64,000 bases of DNA. Source: MTP4 sp052056915 (lineage in GTDB: Archaea > Halobacteriota > Methanosarcinia > Methanosarcinales > Methanosarcinaceae). A program made the position numbers and the translations under genes. The stretch lies in contig NZ_CP195119.1 in NCBI RefSeq assembly GCF_052056915.1, positions 2,666,001 to 2,730,000 on the forward strand, in the 5' to 3' direction. The notes under the pieces were generated by a model that was given only the letters and a program-made list of their open reading frames with translations, was not told the DNA's origin and did not search any database. Positions 45,118-54,035 of this stretch are shown piece by piece (position 1 is the first letter of the stretch; each line of letters opens with the position of its first letter).

Positions 45118-45738
45118 TTGCTTACTGAAGGGGGGTTTAACATTAAGGTTATCGGATTGGTAGGTAGTCCTAACGTTGACGGAAATACTGCAAGGCTTGT
45201 GAACGAAATTCTTGCCGGAGCCGCAGAATTTGGTGCAGAGACAAAGATGTACAACCTGGCAGCTCTGGACATAAAAGGCTGTGATTCTTGCTGCAGGTGC
45301 CAGGAAAGCGGCAAATGTAGAATTGAAGACGATATGCAAATTCTTTGCGAGGAAATCCGGACTTCTGATGCGGTGGTCCTGGGTTCTCCTGTCTATATGT
45401 GGCAGATGAGCGGCCAGACCAAAATCTTTGTTGACCGCCTGATGGCTTTTCTGAGGCCGGACTTTTCAAGCCGGATTGAAGGGAAAAAGCTCATCCTTGC
45501 TTTTACTCAGGGCAACTCCAACAGGGACGCTTTCTGTTCTTACTTTGAATATACAGCAGGGATTCTCTATTTCCTCGGATTTGATGTCCTGGATACGGTC
45601 GTTGCGGCAGGCACTGACAGATCCAAAATTTCAAACAGGCCAGAAGTGCTGAAAAGGGCAAGAGATGGTGGGAGAAAACTGGTTCCTTCCCTGACAGTGG
45701 CTTTTGCGGCAGCCAACTTGGGTGCCCAGAACGCCTGA
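45118..45738 (+). CDS. Iron-sulfur flavoprotein (Isf family), paralogue 1
   Basis: About 206 residues of NADPH-dependent FMN reductase/flavodoxin fold. VIGLVGSPNVDGNTARLV is the FMN phosphate loop. The compact Cys motif CDSCCRCQESGKC (C-x2-C-x2-C-x5-C plus one extra Cys) would hold a [4Fe-4S] cluster. Isf proteins of Methanosarcina pass electrons from ferredoxin and act against oxygen or peroxide. The start is unclear: TTG 45118 lacks a ribosome site, while GGGGGGT (45130-45136) stands five bases before an in-frame ATT at 45142, which would give IKVIGLVG, matching the MKVLGLIG start of the next paralogue. The C-terminus is 15-20 residues longer than in its neighbours. Confidence 0.85.
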   Translation: MLTEGGFNIKVIGLVGSPNVDGNTARLVNEILAGAAEFGAETKMYNLAALDIKGCDSCCRCQESGKCRIEDDMQILCEEIRTSDAVVLGSPVYMWQMSGQTKIFVDRLMAFLRPDFSSRIEGKKLILAFTQGNSNRDAFCSYFEYTAGILYFLGFDVLDTVVAAGTDRSKISNRPEVLKRARDGGRKLVPSLTVAFAAANLGAQNA

Positions 45739-45954
45739 ATGTAACGTAATTTGTTTTCCAAAAACAATTTTTCCTTCCTCTTTTTCCTTTTCCTTTTTTA
45801 TTTTCTTTCTTATTAGATTTTTTTTCGTCCTTTTTTCCTTCCAGAGAAATTTCCCTGTTTTCTGGGAAATATTTTATTACTGTCTGCTTCATTTCTTTAA
45901 TGCAGTTTTCAATCCGCTTTATAAATCGGTTCATATATCAGGAGAATAATACGG

Positions 45955-46503
45955 ATGAAAGTCTTAGGATTAATCGGAAGCCCTCGTGAGGGTGGAAACA
46001 CAGAAAAGCTCGTGAATGCAATCATTGAAGGTGCTGCGGAAAACGGTGCCGAGACAAAAACCTACACCCTCTCCAAACTTGACCTCAACCCTTGTAAGGG
46101 CTGCATGACCTGCAAAATCGAGGGAAAGTGCGTAATTGACGACGATATGCAGGAACTTTATGATGAAGTCCAGGCTGCTGATGCAATTGTGCTCGGGTCC
46201 CCTCTCTATATGTGGGAAATCACCGCTCAGACCAAACTTTTCGTGGACCGTCTCGTCGCCTTCATCAAACCGGACTTCTCAACTCGCCTTAACATGCCCA
46301 AGAAGTTCGTCCTTGCCTACACCCAGGGCAACCCTGATCCGACCACCTTCAAACCGTACTTCGATTACATGGAAGGCTTTTTCTCCTTCATGCAGTTCGA
46401 CGTCCAGGGCAGCATCGTTGCAGCCGGGACCCGTGAAAAAGATGACATCCTCGCACAGGAAGCCGTCCTTGCCAAAGCAAAGGAAATGGGCAAGAACCTG
46501 TAA
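45955..46503 (+). CDS. Iron-sulfur flavoprotein (Isf family), paralogue 2
   Basis: A 182-residue flavodoxin-like protein with the FMN loop GLIGSPREGGNTEKLV (residues 4-19) and the compact cluster motif CKGCMTCKIEGKC (C-x2-C-x2-C-x5-C, about 47-59). GSPLYMWEITAQTKLFVDR is the conserved flavin-contact and helix segment. It is the clearest of the three paralogues, with a plain ATG start. It is probably a redox partner of ferredoxin under oxidative stress, as for M. thermophila Isf. Confidence 0.9.
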   Translation: MKVLGLIGSPREGGNTEKLVNAIIEGAAENGAETKTYTLSKLDLNPCKGCMTCKIEGKCVIDDDMQELYDEVQAADAIVLGSPLYMWEITAQTKLFVDRLVAFIKPDFSTRLNMPKKFVLAYTQGNPDPTTFKPYFDYMEGFFSFMQFDVQGSIVAAGTREKDDILAQEAVLAKAKEMGKNL

Positions 46504-46785
46504 ACCATAAAGCAACTCATTTAGCCGCAATATTTAAGAAATATAATTCTATCTTTATGATAGCCGTGGGAATTCCGTCTCCCACTATTTTTTTTCAAAT
46601 TTTTTTCAAATTTTTTTCTTGCTTTTTTCACTCCTTTCCATTCTTTTTTAGTTTCGCGGTTTCTGGCAATTTTTCCGGTTACTTTTCCTGAGACGAACAC
46701 TTAACTAGCTTCCTGTTCATAATTCTTCATAATAAAAGGTTGAATTTCCAGGATAGACTGCTATATTCCAGGGAAGGATAGTTAG

Positions 46786-47352
46786 ATGAAATTACTCGGA
46801 TTGATAGGAAGCCCGCGCGAAAATGGAAACACCGCCACCCTTGTGAATGCTGTTCTTGAAGGTGCTGCCGAAAACGGGGCAGAGACAAAAGTCTACCACC
46901 TCGCTAAAATGGACCTGAAAGCTTGCAGTGGCTGCATGTCCTGCAGGGCTGAAGGAAAATGCGTCATTGATGACGATATGCAGGAACTCTATGAGGAAGT
47001 CCGGTCCTCCGATGCCCTGGTTATAGGTTCTCCTATCTATATGTGGGAAATCACAACCCAGACAAAAGCATTTGTCGACCGTCTGATAGCTTTGACCTGC
47101 TGGCAGCCCTGTGCAAAGCCCGAATTCTCTCCACTTATAAAACTAAATACAAAACTCGTCCTTGCCTACACCTACGGGAACCCCAACCCGAACAACTTCA
47201 ATCAGTACTTCAAGTACATGCAAGGCCTTTTCAGCTACCTGGGCTTCGATGTCCAGGAATGTATCTGGGCCTCGGGTACAATAAATCCCGATGATATTTT
47301 CCGTCAGCCTGAAGTACTCGAAAACGCCAAAGAAATCGGGAAAAAACTCTAA
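46786..47352 (+). CDS. Iron-sulfur flavoprotein (Isf family), paralogue 3
   Basis: A 188-residue protein closely similar to the one at 46 kb: GLIGSPRENGNTATLV for FMN, CSGCMSCRAEGKC for the cluster, GSPIYMWEITTQTKAFVDR. It has a four-to-six-residue insertion (LTCWQPCAKPEF) with two extra Cys after the FVDR segment. ATG 46786 follows GGAAGGA by about seven bases. Separate upstream spacers suggest separate promoters rather than one operon with paralogue 2. Confidence 0.9.
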   Translation: MKLLGLIGSPRENGNTATLVNAVLEGAAENGAETKVYHLAKMDLKACSGCMSCRAEGKCVIDDDMQELYEEVRSSDALVIGSPIYMWEITTQTKAFVDRLIALTCWQPCAKPEFSPLIKLNTKLVLAYTYGNPNPNNFNQYFKYMQGLFSYLGFDVQECIWASGTINPDDIFRQPEVLENAKEIGKKL

Positions 47353-47386
47353 CCTTTATCTTCTTTTCAGATTTTAAGTTCACAAG

Positions 47387-47929
47387 TCATACGTCACTGA
47401 ACTCTTCAGGATACTCCACAACCCCGCTTACACCTTCAAGCGCCCCTTCCTTCAATTTCAACGCCATGAAAGCTTCCTACGGTGCCCCAAAAGGATCTTT
47501 GATCCCCCATTTTCTCGCCTGTTCAAACCCGAACCTCGGATAATACTCCGGGTGCCCCAGGACGACTACGGAGCCGTACCCGAGCTTTCTGCAGGCTTCC
47601 AGCCCTTCTTTTATGAGCCTGCCTCCGATGCCCTGCTTCTGGAACTCCGGAAGGACTGAGAGAGGGGCGAGGGAAATTATTTCATATTCCTCGTATCCTT
47701 CGGGTTCTCCGTCTCCTACCCCTGATTTGACGACAACCGGAAAAAAGAGGATATGGCCCACGATCTTGCCGTCAATTCCGGCTACGAGGGAGAGTTCGGG
47801 GACGAACTTCGGGTTTCTCCTGAGCTTTTCTACAAGGTTTCCTTCAGTAGGTTGCCCGAAGGCCAGGTCGTTTACTTCAGTTATGCCTGGGTAGTCGGAG
47901 GGAGTTTCGGGGCGGATTGTTGGTAGCAT
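47387..47929 (-). CDS. GNAT acetyltransferase with internal UAG (possible pyrrolysine)
   Basis: A YhbS-type N-acetyltransferase. The frame from ATG 47929 gives 150 residues with the acetyl-CoA loop (QKQGIGGRLI, about 97-106) and the YYPRFGFEQARKWGI segment, then stops at UAG (47477-47479) just after DPFGAP. The same frame continues 29 codons to TGA 47387, encoding EAFMALKLKEGALEGVSG and VVEYPEEF, exactly the conserved C-terminal end of this family (an EAFMALEL-type strand). This is strong evidence that the UAG is sense or was until recently. In Methanosarcina UAG is decoded as pyrrolysine. A nonsense mutation that trims the last strand is the alternative. Confidence 0.75.
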
Positions 47930-47979
47930 CCTTGAATCCTCAGTTATTTTTTCCTTAACTATCCTGAGTAGAGTTACAA

Positions 47980-49272
47980 TTAATTTATTTTCTTTTTTTC
48001 ATAAATTAGGTCATCTAATATTTTGTAAAAATGGTCTTTTTGTTGTTTCATTAATATTATCCTATTTTTTTTAGGCCAGTTGTTCATATGCTCTTTTGAA
48101 TGGATCAGGAACATATTATCAGCTATTGCAAACAACGAGTGGAAGTGTTGGATGTATTCATCACATTCATATGGTGGATACTTCCCATTTCCAGATTCCA
48201 AATATAATTCACCCACAATTTGGCGATTTTTGTGCATGTATTCAAGGAACTCTTTCTCATCAATTTCGCTACTTTGGAATTGATTGAATTTTTCAATTGC
48301 TGTTTTTGCTATTGGGATTATTTTCTCTAATAATGCATTTGACCAGTTTATAACTTCATTTTTAGTTCCGGAATGAGATTTACAGATTTCTCTAAGGTTT
48401 TCATATTCATCATTCCACTCAATCTCGATATCCTCAATCTGGTCATTAGATTTTATGCCTATTGGTCTCCATTTTTGATCTAGATTAGGTGAGACCCAGT
48501 AGCCTCGGCAAAACCAATTAACATTTGAAATGTCGTCTAACTTATTATAAAAAAATACCCAAATAACATCATTATCCGCTTTCAAAGAAAATATTATTTC
48601 TCTTAAAGCGTTTTTTATTTCACATTTGGGGTAATCTTTATTTATTAATATATTTGTGGAGTATCTTTTTGCAAGTCCGAAGCTGACGTCTTCTTCAGTA
48701 ATGGTATCATAATCTATTCTTGTACTTTCATTCACTTCGAGTCCAATTCTTTCATATATCTCATTATAACTTATGCCTAATTTTTCAAACTGTATGTATT
48801 TCAAATCTCTAATTGTGGCAATAAAATCTATAATATTATTTTCAATTCTTTCTATTTTTTTTCTATCTTCTTCTAAAGGTTTTATCTTTTCTACATCATG
48901 TTTTTTTATGTTCTCTTCTAATGATTCTCTTTTTTCCTTCCAGTATTCTAGGTATGCTATTCCTTTCAACTCAAAATTTACATCATCGTTGACAATTGGT
49001 ATTATTCTTTGTTTATAGTCTGACTTTTTCATAAACTCTAGAACTTCAAACATGCAAGCTTGGGATTTAAGGTACTGATCACTAATCAGCATCAAGACAA
49101 GGTCATGGTTCCTTATATTTTCCATAAATTCTTTGAAACTATAGGAGCACCTTACATCTCTTATATCTCTCGTTAATCTAACTCCCCTTAAATATAGTGT
49201 ATTATCAATTTCATTTGCAACATCACTATTTTTGTGAGAGTAGGAAAGGAATATTTGTTTCTCTACCGTCAT
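47980..49272 (-). CDS. TIR-domain protein, putative defence effector
   Basis: A 430-residue protein with an N-terminal TIR domain (about residues 5-130): KQIFLSYSHKNSDVANEI, then DLVLMLISDQYLKSQACMFEVLEF, where the Glu after the Cys matches the catalytic Glu of NAD-cleaving TIR enzymes. A central coiled-coil-like charged stretch (EENIKKHDVEKIKPLEEDRK) and a long C-terminal region of about 250 residues follow that I do not recognise. ATG 49272 is preferred to TTG 49302. The gene is clearly richer in A/T than its neighbours, which suggests transfer. Prokaryotic TIR proteins commonly trigger abortive defence by NAD depletion. No second gene (Thoeris, pAgo or CBASS) adjoins it. Confidence 0.8.
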   Translation of the reverse strand: MTVEKQIFLSYSHKNSDVANEIDNTLYLRGVRLTRDIRDVRCSYSFKEFMENIRNHDLVLMLISDQYLKSQACMFEVLEFMKKSDYKQRIIPIVNDDVNFELKGIAYLEYWKEKRESLEENIKKHDVEKIKPLEEDRKKIERIENNIIDFIATIRDLKYIQFEKLGISYNEIYERIGLEVNESTRIDYDTITEEDVSFGLAKRYSTNILINKDYPKCEIKNALREIIFSLKADNDVIWVFFYNKLDDISNVNWFCRGYWVSPNLDQKWRPIGIKSNDQIEDIEIEWNDEYENLREICKSHSGTKNEVINWSNALLEKIIPIAKTAIEKFNQFQSSEIDEKEFLEYMHKNRQIVGELYLESGNGKYPPYECDEYIQHFHSLFAIADNMFLIHSKEHMNNWPKKNRIILMKQQKDHFYKILDDLIYEKKKIN

Positions 49273-49477
49273 GGTATCACATTTTAGGCCTGGATAAATC
49301 AAGTAAAATCAACACTTATTAACTTTAGAACTCCATGTTCTAATTTCAATGGCCACACATTCTACGGTTTTTTATTTGTTTATGTAACTGAATTTCTCAA
49401 CATTACTATCTATAAACATTTATGAACTCCCCATTTGTTTTAATCGCTTCGATGGAGGGTATAGACCATTTTTCTTT

Positions 49478-49918
49478 TCAAAATTCCCTTTCCTCTTCCA
49501 CGATCCACCTGTACTGGCATTCCTTGCACTGGAAAGCATGCTTCCGGATTTCAACCCTTTCGGATGCTTTGTACTCCCTGCTTCCAGTTGTGTTTTTCCG
49601 GTTGCCTTCGGAGTGGATGTACCCAATGTTTTCTTCAAGGCCGTCGAAGGACTCGGTGAGAAACTCACGGCTTTCTATCCCCAGGTACTTTTTCGTAAAA
49701 AGCCTCCCGCAGGCCGGGCACCTGTGCCGGCGGAGGAAAATGGTAAGGGAAAGGGAGAACATGAAAAGGGTGGAAAGGATTGCTGCGGCTTCCAAACCCT
49801 TATCGAGCCTGCTGACCATAATTGGGCTGAGAACCATGAGCATGAAAGTAACGGCTGAGATAAGGCCTGTGTAAAAAAGAGGGTCTTTGTAGCGGGGAAG
49901 GGGTGCTTTATAGCTCAT
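49478..49918 (-). CDS. Two-helix membrane protein with zinc ribbon
   Basis: A 146-residue protein with two membrane helices (about residues 15-36 and 45-65) and a cytoplasmic zinc-ribbon-like domain split into CPACGRLF (about 68-75) and CKECQYRW (about 131-138). I do not recognise a named family. It is followed downstream by nothing on its strand until the TIR gene, and is preceded by a broken paralogue at 50.2 kb, so a tandem duplication took place. The function may be regulatory or assembly related; no data. Confidence 0.6.
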   Translation of the reverse strand: MSYKAPLPRYKDPLFYTGLISAVTFMLMVLSPIMVSRLDKGLEAAAILSTLFMFSLSLTIFLRRHRCPACGRLFTKKYLGIESREFLTESFDGLEENIGYIHSEGNRKNTTGSREYKASERVEIRKHAFQCKECQYRWIVEEEREF

Positions 49919-49951
49919 CCGTAATTATCTTACAGCTAATTGTATATTTTT

Positions 49952-50217
49952 TTAGTGTATCAGGATGTTTTTGGGGTTCCTGGGATTTTCCGGTTCTATT
50001 TCTCTCCGGGTATAAGCACTTTCGTGGAATGGGCACCTGTTCCGGATATTTTGTATGAAAATATCACGGATATCATAAAGAGAGCAGAAAGGATCTGTGC
50101 GGCTTTTATCCCTGCGAAGAAACAGATAAGCATTAGTATAAATAAAATTATTGACACAGCTGACGAATAAAAAAGCGGGTCCTTTTGTATATGGTCAACT
50201 TCCGCGCTATTATTCAT
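49952..50217 (-). pseudogene. Frameshifted paralogue of the zinc-ribbon membrane protein
   Basis: The open frame 50217-49996 encodes DPLFYSSAVSIILFILML and AAQILSALFMISVIFSYK, matching the two helices of the protein encoded at 49.5-49.9 kb. It then leaves the family. Another frame continues with NRCPFHESAYTRREIEPE where the intact gene has HRCPACGRLFTKKYLGIE, ending at 49952. A shift near 50055 and loss of the second Cys pair show that it is a decayed copy. Confidence 0.6.
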
Positions 50218-50669
50218 AGCTTCCCTTTTAGAGATAAAATTATTTAAACTTGCCTATATGTATTCATGTTTCTCAAGTTATTTTTATAAAAGCATATTTT
50301 TTAGACAAAATTCTTCTTTTTTTATGTACTGCAATGTTGATATTTTTTCCGGCTGGATTTTACGTCGTGGCTTTCAATGTCTGATGAGGAACTGTTATCT
50401 GGAAATTATTAGCCAGGAATTATGGTTTGGTTTTTCCAGGTGGACAATTTCGAGACAATTTTAATATATATGCGATGTATACTATGAAAGTTAATTGTGG
50501 ATAATATAAAATGCAAGTGACTTGCTAAATGAGTCGACTTTGTTTTAATTCCTGAATGATTATGTTGTCCCACTTGATTGCATTTTTTCGCCTGATCATG
50601 CTGTCCCAAACGAATTGTTACAATACTAATTACGATACTATACGATACTAAAAACGGAGTTCTGATCCA
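50218..50669. other. Spacer before the FtsX-like permease
   Basis: AT-rich, no gene. GATACTA is repeated near 50634-50650. A TATA-like TTTTAATATATATGC lies at 50459-50473. Confidence 0.4.
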
Positions 50670-51881
50670 ATGATCCCTCTTTCCCGTGCCGGAAAAATTG
50701 CCCTCAGCAGCATTTCTCATTCCAAAATGCGCTCGGCCCTGACAGTGCTTGGAATCGTTATTGGCGTTGCCGCAGTGATTGCAAACGTATCTCTTGGAGG
50801 AAGCTTTAACCAGTATTTTACGGACGAGGTCTCTACTATCGGGTCCAACTTCATTTATATCGAGGGTATGGAACCGAACCTGTTTTATGAAAATGAGAGG
50901 CAGATTATCGAAAACACGCCCGGGATCGAGGAAGTTTCCGTGCTCAAGCAGCAGTCGGGGGTGATTGGTTTCATGTCCCAGGCAAAAAACGTTCCGATCT
51001 ACGGGGTCTCGGAGGAATATGACGATGTTGCAGGCACACACCTCAGGACAGGGAACTTTCTCTCCGACAACGACATGTACGTGGCAATCGTGGGCTACGA
51101 CGTGGCGCACGAAAAATTTGACCGGGACATCAGGGTCAGGAATTCCATTGACATTACTTTCAGGGTAGAGGAAGGGAAGACAATCACTAAAACTTTCAAG
51201 GTAAAGGGAATTATCGAGAACCCGGACAGCGCGCTTGTCCAGGGTTTCAACGACAACGATGCGGTAATAATCCCCGTTGACGCAATGAACGAAATGCTGG
51301 GAGAAACGGACTACGGTGGGATCTTTGCCATGGCCGAGGACCTTGCAACCATTGAAGATACCTCGGACGAGGTGGACGAGCGCCTGGCCCGGAACTTCGG
51401 GATTTCGGAAAGGGATATTGAGGATAAGGACTCACGCCCCTACTTCATCATCGACCAGGCAGAAATCCTGGAGCAGACCGACATGATGTCAAAATCCCTC
51501 AGTTCTTTCCTGACAGCTGTTGCCCTGATCTCTCTTCTGGTCGGCTCCATAGGGATAATGAACATCATGCTCGTAAGCGTAACCGAGCGGACCCGGGAAA
51601 TCGGAATCCTCATGTCCCTGGGCTTTACTGGCTTTGACATCCTGTCCCTCTTCATGGTTGAGTCAATCCTCCTGGGTGTTTTCGGAGGCATCATAGGAGC
51701 TGTGGTGGGCATCGTGGGTGCCTACAGTGTGGAAACCCTCCTGAACCTGCCAGTAGTTTTCCCCTTCAGCCTGATAATAGCTGGTTTCCTCGTGGCTGTA
51801 GTCGTAGGTTTTGTCTCAGGGGTTTATCCCGCAAGAAAAGCTGCAAAGATGAAACCCGTAGACTCTCTGCGCTATGAGTGA
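50670..51881 (+). CDS. ABC transporter permease, MacB/FtsX type (no ATPase nearby)
   Basis: A 403-residue permease with a first helix at about 20-40 (SALTVLGIVIGVAAVIANVS), a long extracytoplasmic MacB-like domain and three C-terminal helices. The ERTREIGILMSLGF loop and the VYPARKAAKMKPVDSLRYE ending are typical. Unlike the exporter at 12-13 kb, no ATPase gene adjoins it, so it must share one from elsewhere. ATG 50670 has GGAG nine bases upstream. A secreted DUF2807 protein is encoded convergently next to it. Confidence 0.88.
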   Translation: MIPLSRAGKIALSSISHSKMRSALTVLGIVIGVAAVIANVSLGGSFNQYFTDEVSTIGSNFIYIEGMEPNLFYENERQIIENTPGIEEVSVLKQQSGVIGFMSQAKNVPIYGVSEEYDDVAGTHLRTGNFLSDNDMYVAIVGYDVAHEKFDRDIRVRNSIDITFRVEEGKTITKTFKVKGIIENPDSALVQGFNDNDAVIIPVDAMNEMLGETDYGGIFAMAEDLATIEDTSDEVDERLARNFGISERDIEDKDSRPYFIIDQAEILEQTDMMSKSLSSFLTAVALISLLVGSIGIMNIMLVSVTERTREIGILMSLGFTGFDILSLFMVESILLGVFGGIIGAVVGIVGAYSVETLLNLPVVFPFSLIIAGFLVAVVVGFVSGVYPARKAAKMKPVDSLRYE

Positions 51882-51920
51882 AATCCTGCCAGATCCTGAT
51901 CCCTGTAGATACCGACTGGT

Positions 51921-52778
51921 TTATTCCCTATTATCTATTTTTTCGATTTTGCCGCTGCCTGAAACCTGAGTGTTGAATTTTTCCGGCTCTCCCCAGTAGT
52001 ACACACTCCCGCTCCCGGCGATCTCAACATCCATTTCCCTGTCCGTGTAAACCTTTGCATCTCCTGACCCGGATATTCTGACTCTGGTCACTTCAGTCCT
52101 GAGCCCGAGGGCATCCACGTCTCCCGAACCGTCTATTTCGATTTCATGTGTGGCGGCATCGCCTTCAAGGAGGAAGTCTCCTGAACCGGAAACCTGGCTC
52201 TTCAGGGAACTTGCGTTTACTTCCATTTCTATATCTCCGGAACCTATGATTGCAAGTTCCAGGTTTTCGGAATCTATCGGCGTAGTTCCTGTTATATCCC
52301 CCGAACCGCTGAGGGAAAGGCTCCGGACTTCGTCCATCCCTGCATAGACCTTTATGGGCTTCAGTGGGCGGATGCACTTTTCTGCCCTGATTACCAGGAC
52401 CCCGTTTTCCACGCTGGTCTCCAGGAGGGGGAGGAGGTTGTCTTCGGCTTCGATCACAAGGCTGCTTCCACCGCCCTGCTCTACGAAAATGTCTCCTGAT
52501 ACCTGGGAATCCACGCTGTGATAAGGTTCAACGTTTCGGTTTTCCTCTTCCACGTTTCCTGATCCCGGTTCGCATTCATAAGCCGCACACCCGCTTCCAG
52601 CCATCACTGCGGCAAGTATCAGGATCAGAATTCCCGGTAGCAGGAAAGAAATTCCTGAAGGTTTTTTTCCGCTCTTCTTGATTGTTATCTCTTCCTTCCT
52701 TACATTTCCCTTCTTTTCGAGCCCTTCTTTTCCTTTCTTCTCAAACATCTTTTTCAGCCCCATTTCGTTTCCACTCAC
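51921..52778 (-). CDS. DUF2807 (head GIN domain) lipoprotein-like protein
   Basis: A 285-residue protein. A charged N-terminal arm of about 45 residues precedes a membrane segment (LLPGILILILAAVMAGSG) with a lipobox-like GSGC. The DUF2807 domain follows (about residues 95-285), a beta-helix-like fold marked by repeated SGSGD turns (LSGSGDI, IGSGDIEM, VSGSGDFLL, IDGSGDVDA, ISGSGDAKV). Such proteins sit at the cell surface and are of unknown function. They are often linked to signalling or adhesion genes. The long Lys-rich arm before the signal is unusual, and a later start is possible. Confidence 0.78.
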   Translation of the reverse strand: MSGNEMGLKKMFEKKGKEGLEKKGNVRKEEITIKKSGKKPSGISFLLPGILILILAAVMAGSGCAAYECEPGSGNVEEENRNVEPYHSVDSQVSGDIFVEQGGGSSLVIEAEDNLLPLLETSVENGVLVIRAEKCIRPLKPIKVYAGMDEVRSLSLSGSGDITGTTPIDSENLELAIIGSGDIEMEVNASSLKSQVSGSGDFLLEGDAATHEIEIDGSGDVDALGLRTEVTRVRISGSGDAKVYTDREMDVEIAGSGSVYYWGEPEKFNTQVSGSGKIEKIDNRE

Positions 52779-52792
52779 AGTTCTGTCTCCTT

Positions 52793-52848
52793 TCAGTGGT
52801 CCCCTTCAGTGGTCCCTTTCAATGATCCCTTTCAATGATCTCTTTCAT
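52793..52848. repeat. Degenerate 15-16-bp repeat upstream of the DUF2807 gene
   Basis: Four imperfect copies of CAGTGGTCCCCTT / CAATGATCCCTTT lie side by side just upstream of the DUF2807 gene start. No function is visible. Confidence 0.55.
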
Positions 52849-52996
52849 TGCCCTGAGTCCCCGGAAATTTGAACCGGGGAGTACGATAGAAGGGAAATAG
52901 CCATAGCACTGTTTACTTTGAATTTTTTATCTATAACTTATTTGACTTTTGAACCTTAAATAGCAGGGTGCGAAGGGACACAAAGCCTCCGAATTT

Positions 52997-53446
52997 TCAA
53001 CTGAAAATGAGTCCGTATAAAACCAGCCCTAGAAGAGACATGCCAAAGCCTACCTGAGCCAGGATTTTCCCCCGCTCGATAGCCTCCCGGTTTGCTTTCA
53101 AAGTTCCGTAACAAATCTGTCCCAGACCTGCCCCCGCAGGAAAGATTAAAGGCCAGACGTAAGCCCAGCTTTCCCAGTTTCCTGTTCTGAACTGGTAGAG
53201 CAGGATCAAGCCCAGTATGGTGGGTATTCCGCTCATGGCGGCAATGACTTCCCCCATCCCCCCTTCCATTTCCAGAGCCGAGGCAAAGAGGAACAACCCG
53301 GTTGCAACGAGGTAGAAGGGAAGGGTAAGGTTCCCCAGATTGATTCGCATACGAATGATAAGTATGAACCCTGCCGCAATAAACAGCATAATCACGAGGG
53401 CTATTATCATGCTGTGGTCTTTTCTTTCCTTCTTATCTTTTTCCAT
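52997..53446 (-). CDS. Small integral membrane protein, unknown function
   Basis: About 149 residues with four hydrophobic helices (about residues 12-34, 40-60, 67-86 and 127-147) and a Lys-rich N-terminus (MEKDKKERKDHSM). The segment WESWAYVWPLIFPAGAGLGQ between helices 3 and 4 carries aromatic residues. The layout is that of DUF-type four-helix proteins, but I cannot assign a family. The longer frame to 53479 adds 11 residues without support. Confidence 0.6.
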   Translation of the reverse strand: MEKDKKERKDHSMIIALVIMLFIAAGFILIIRMRINLGNLTLPFYLVATGLFLFASALEMEGGMGEVIAAMSGIPTILGLILLYQFRTGNWESWAYVWPLIFPAGAGLGQICYGTLKANREAIERGKILAQVGFGMSLLGLVLYGLIFS

Positions 53447-53479
53447 GGATCCCCGGATTGAAGTCGCTGGTTCTTGCAC

Positions 53480-54035
53480 GATTATTTATGTTATAATTTA
53501 TGTCCTATTGGTTATAATTTTATAGTCTGCCAATTTTTTTATTCTCAGGAAGGAGAGGCAATTTGCCCTACCCGAAGGGATAATAACAATTCCAGGGATA
53601 ATCAGGTATAAGGAAAGCCGGGTACAAAAGATGCCGGATATGATGAAAGCTGGATATGATGACAGCTGGATATAATGAAAGCTGGATATAATGAAAGCTG
53701 GATATAATGAAAGCTGGATATAATGAAAGCTGGATATAATGAAAGCTGGATATAATGAAAGCTGGATATGATGACAGCTGGATATAATGAAAGCTGGATA
53801 TGATGACAGCTGGATATAATGAAAGCTGGATATAATGAAAGCTGGATATGATGACAGCTGGATATGATGAAAGTTGGATATGGTGAAAGCTGGATATGAA
53901 GAGGAATGGGAGGAACATCCTCTATATATGATGCTGAATATAATTATAAATTGGATATAACTAAGCTGAACATAAGGAATTCATATAATGTAAGCTGAAT
54001 ATTATTTGAAATAACAAGACCATGGGGGTCATTGA
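53480..54035. other. Spacer dominated by a 16-bp array
   Basis: No gene is accepted. Most of it is the 16-bp array (separate entry). After it come AT-rich sequence and further single relatives of the unit (TTGGATATAAC, GCTGAATATAAT) at 53930-54005, as though the array were once longer. Confidence 0.6.
53636..53905. repeat. 16-bp tandem array, about seventeen copies
   Basis: The unit GGATATAATGAAAGCT starts every 16 bases from 53636 to 53892, with A/G and A/C variants (GATGACAGCT). It makes a false open frame on the minus strand. It lies 130 bases before methionine sulfoxide reductase. Confidence 0.92.

Noticed and set aside
49940..50170. 76-codon plus-strand frame
   Set aside because: Antisense to the broken zinc-ribbon paralogue; no support of its own.
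53568..53918. 116-codon repetitive protein on the minus strand
   Set aside because: It is a by-product of the 16-bp tandem array; the sequence is pure repeat with no start signal.
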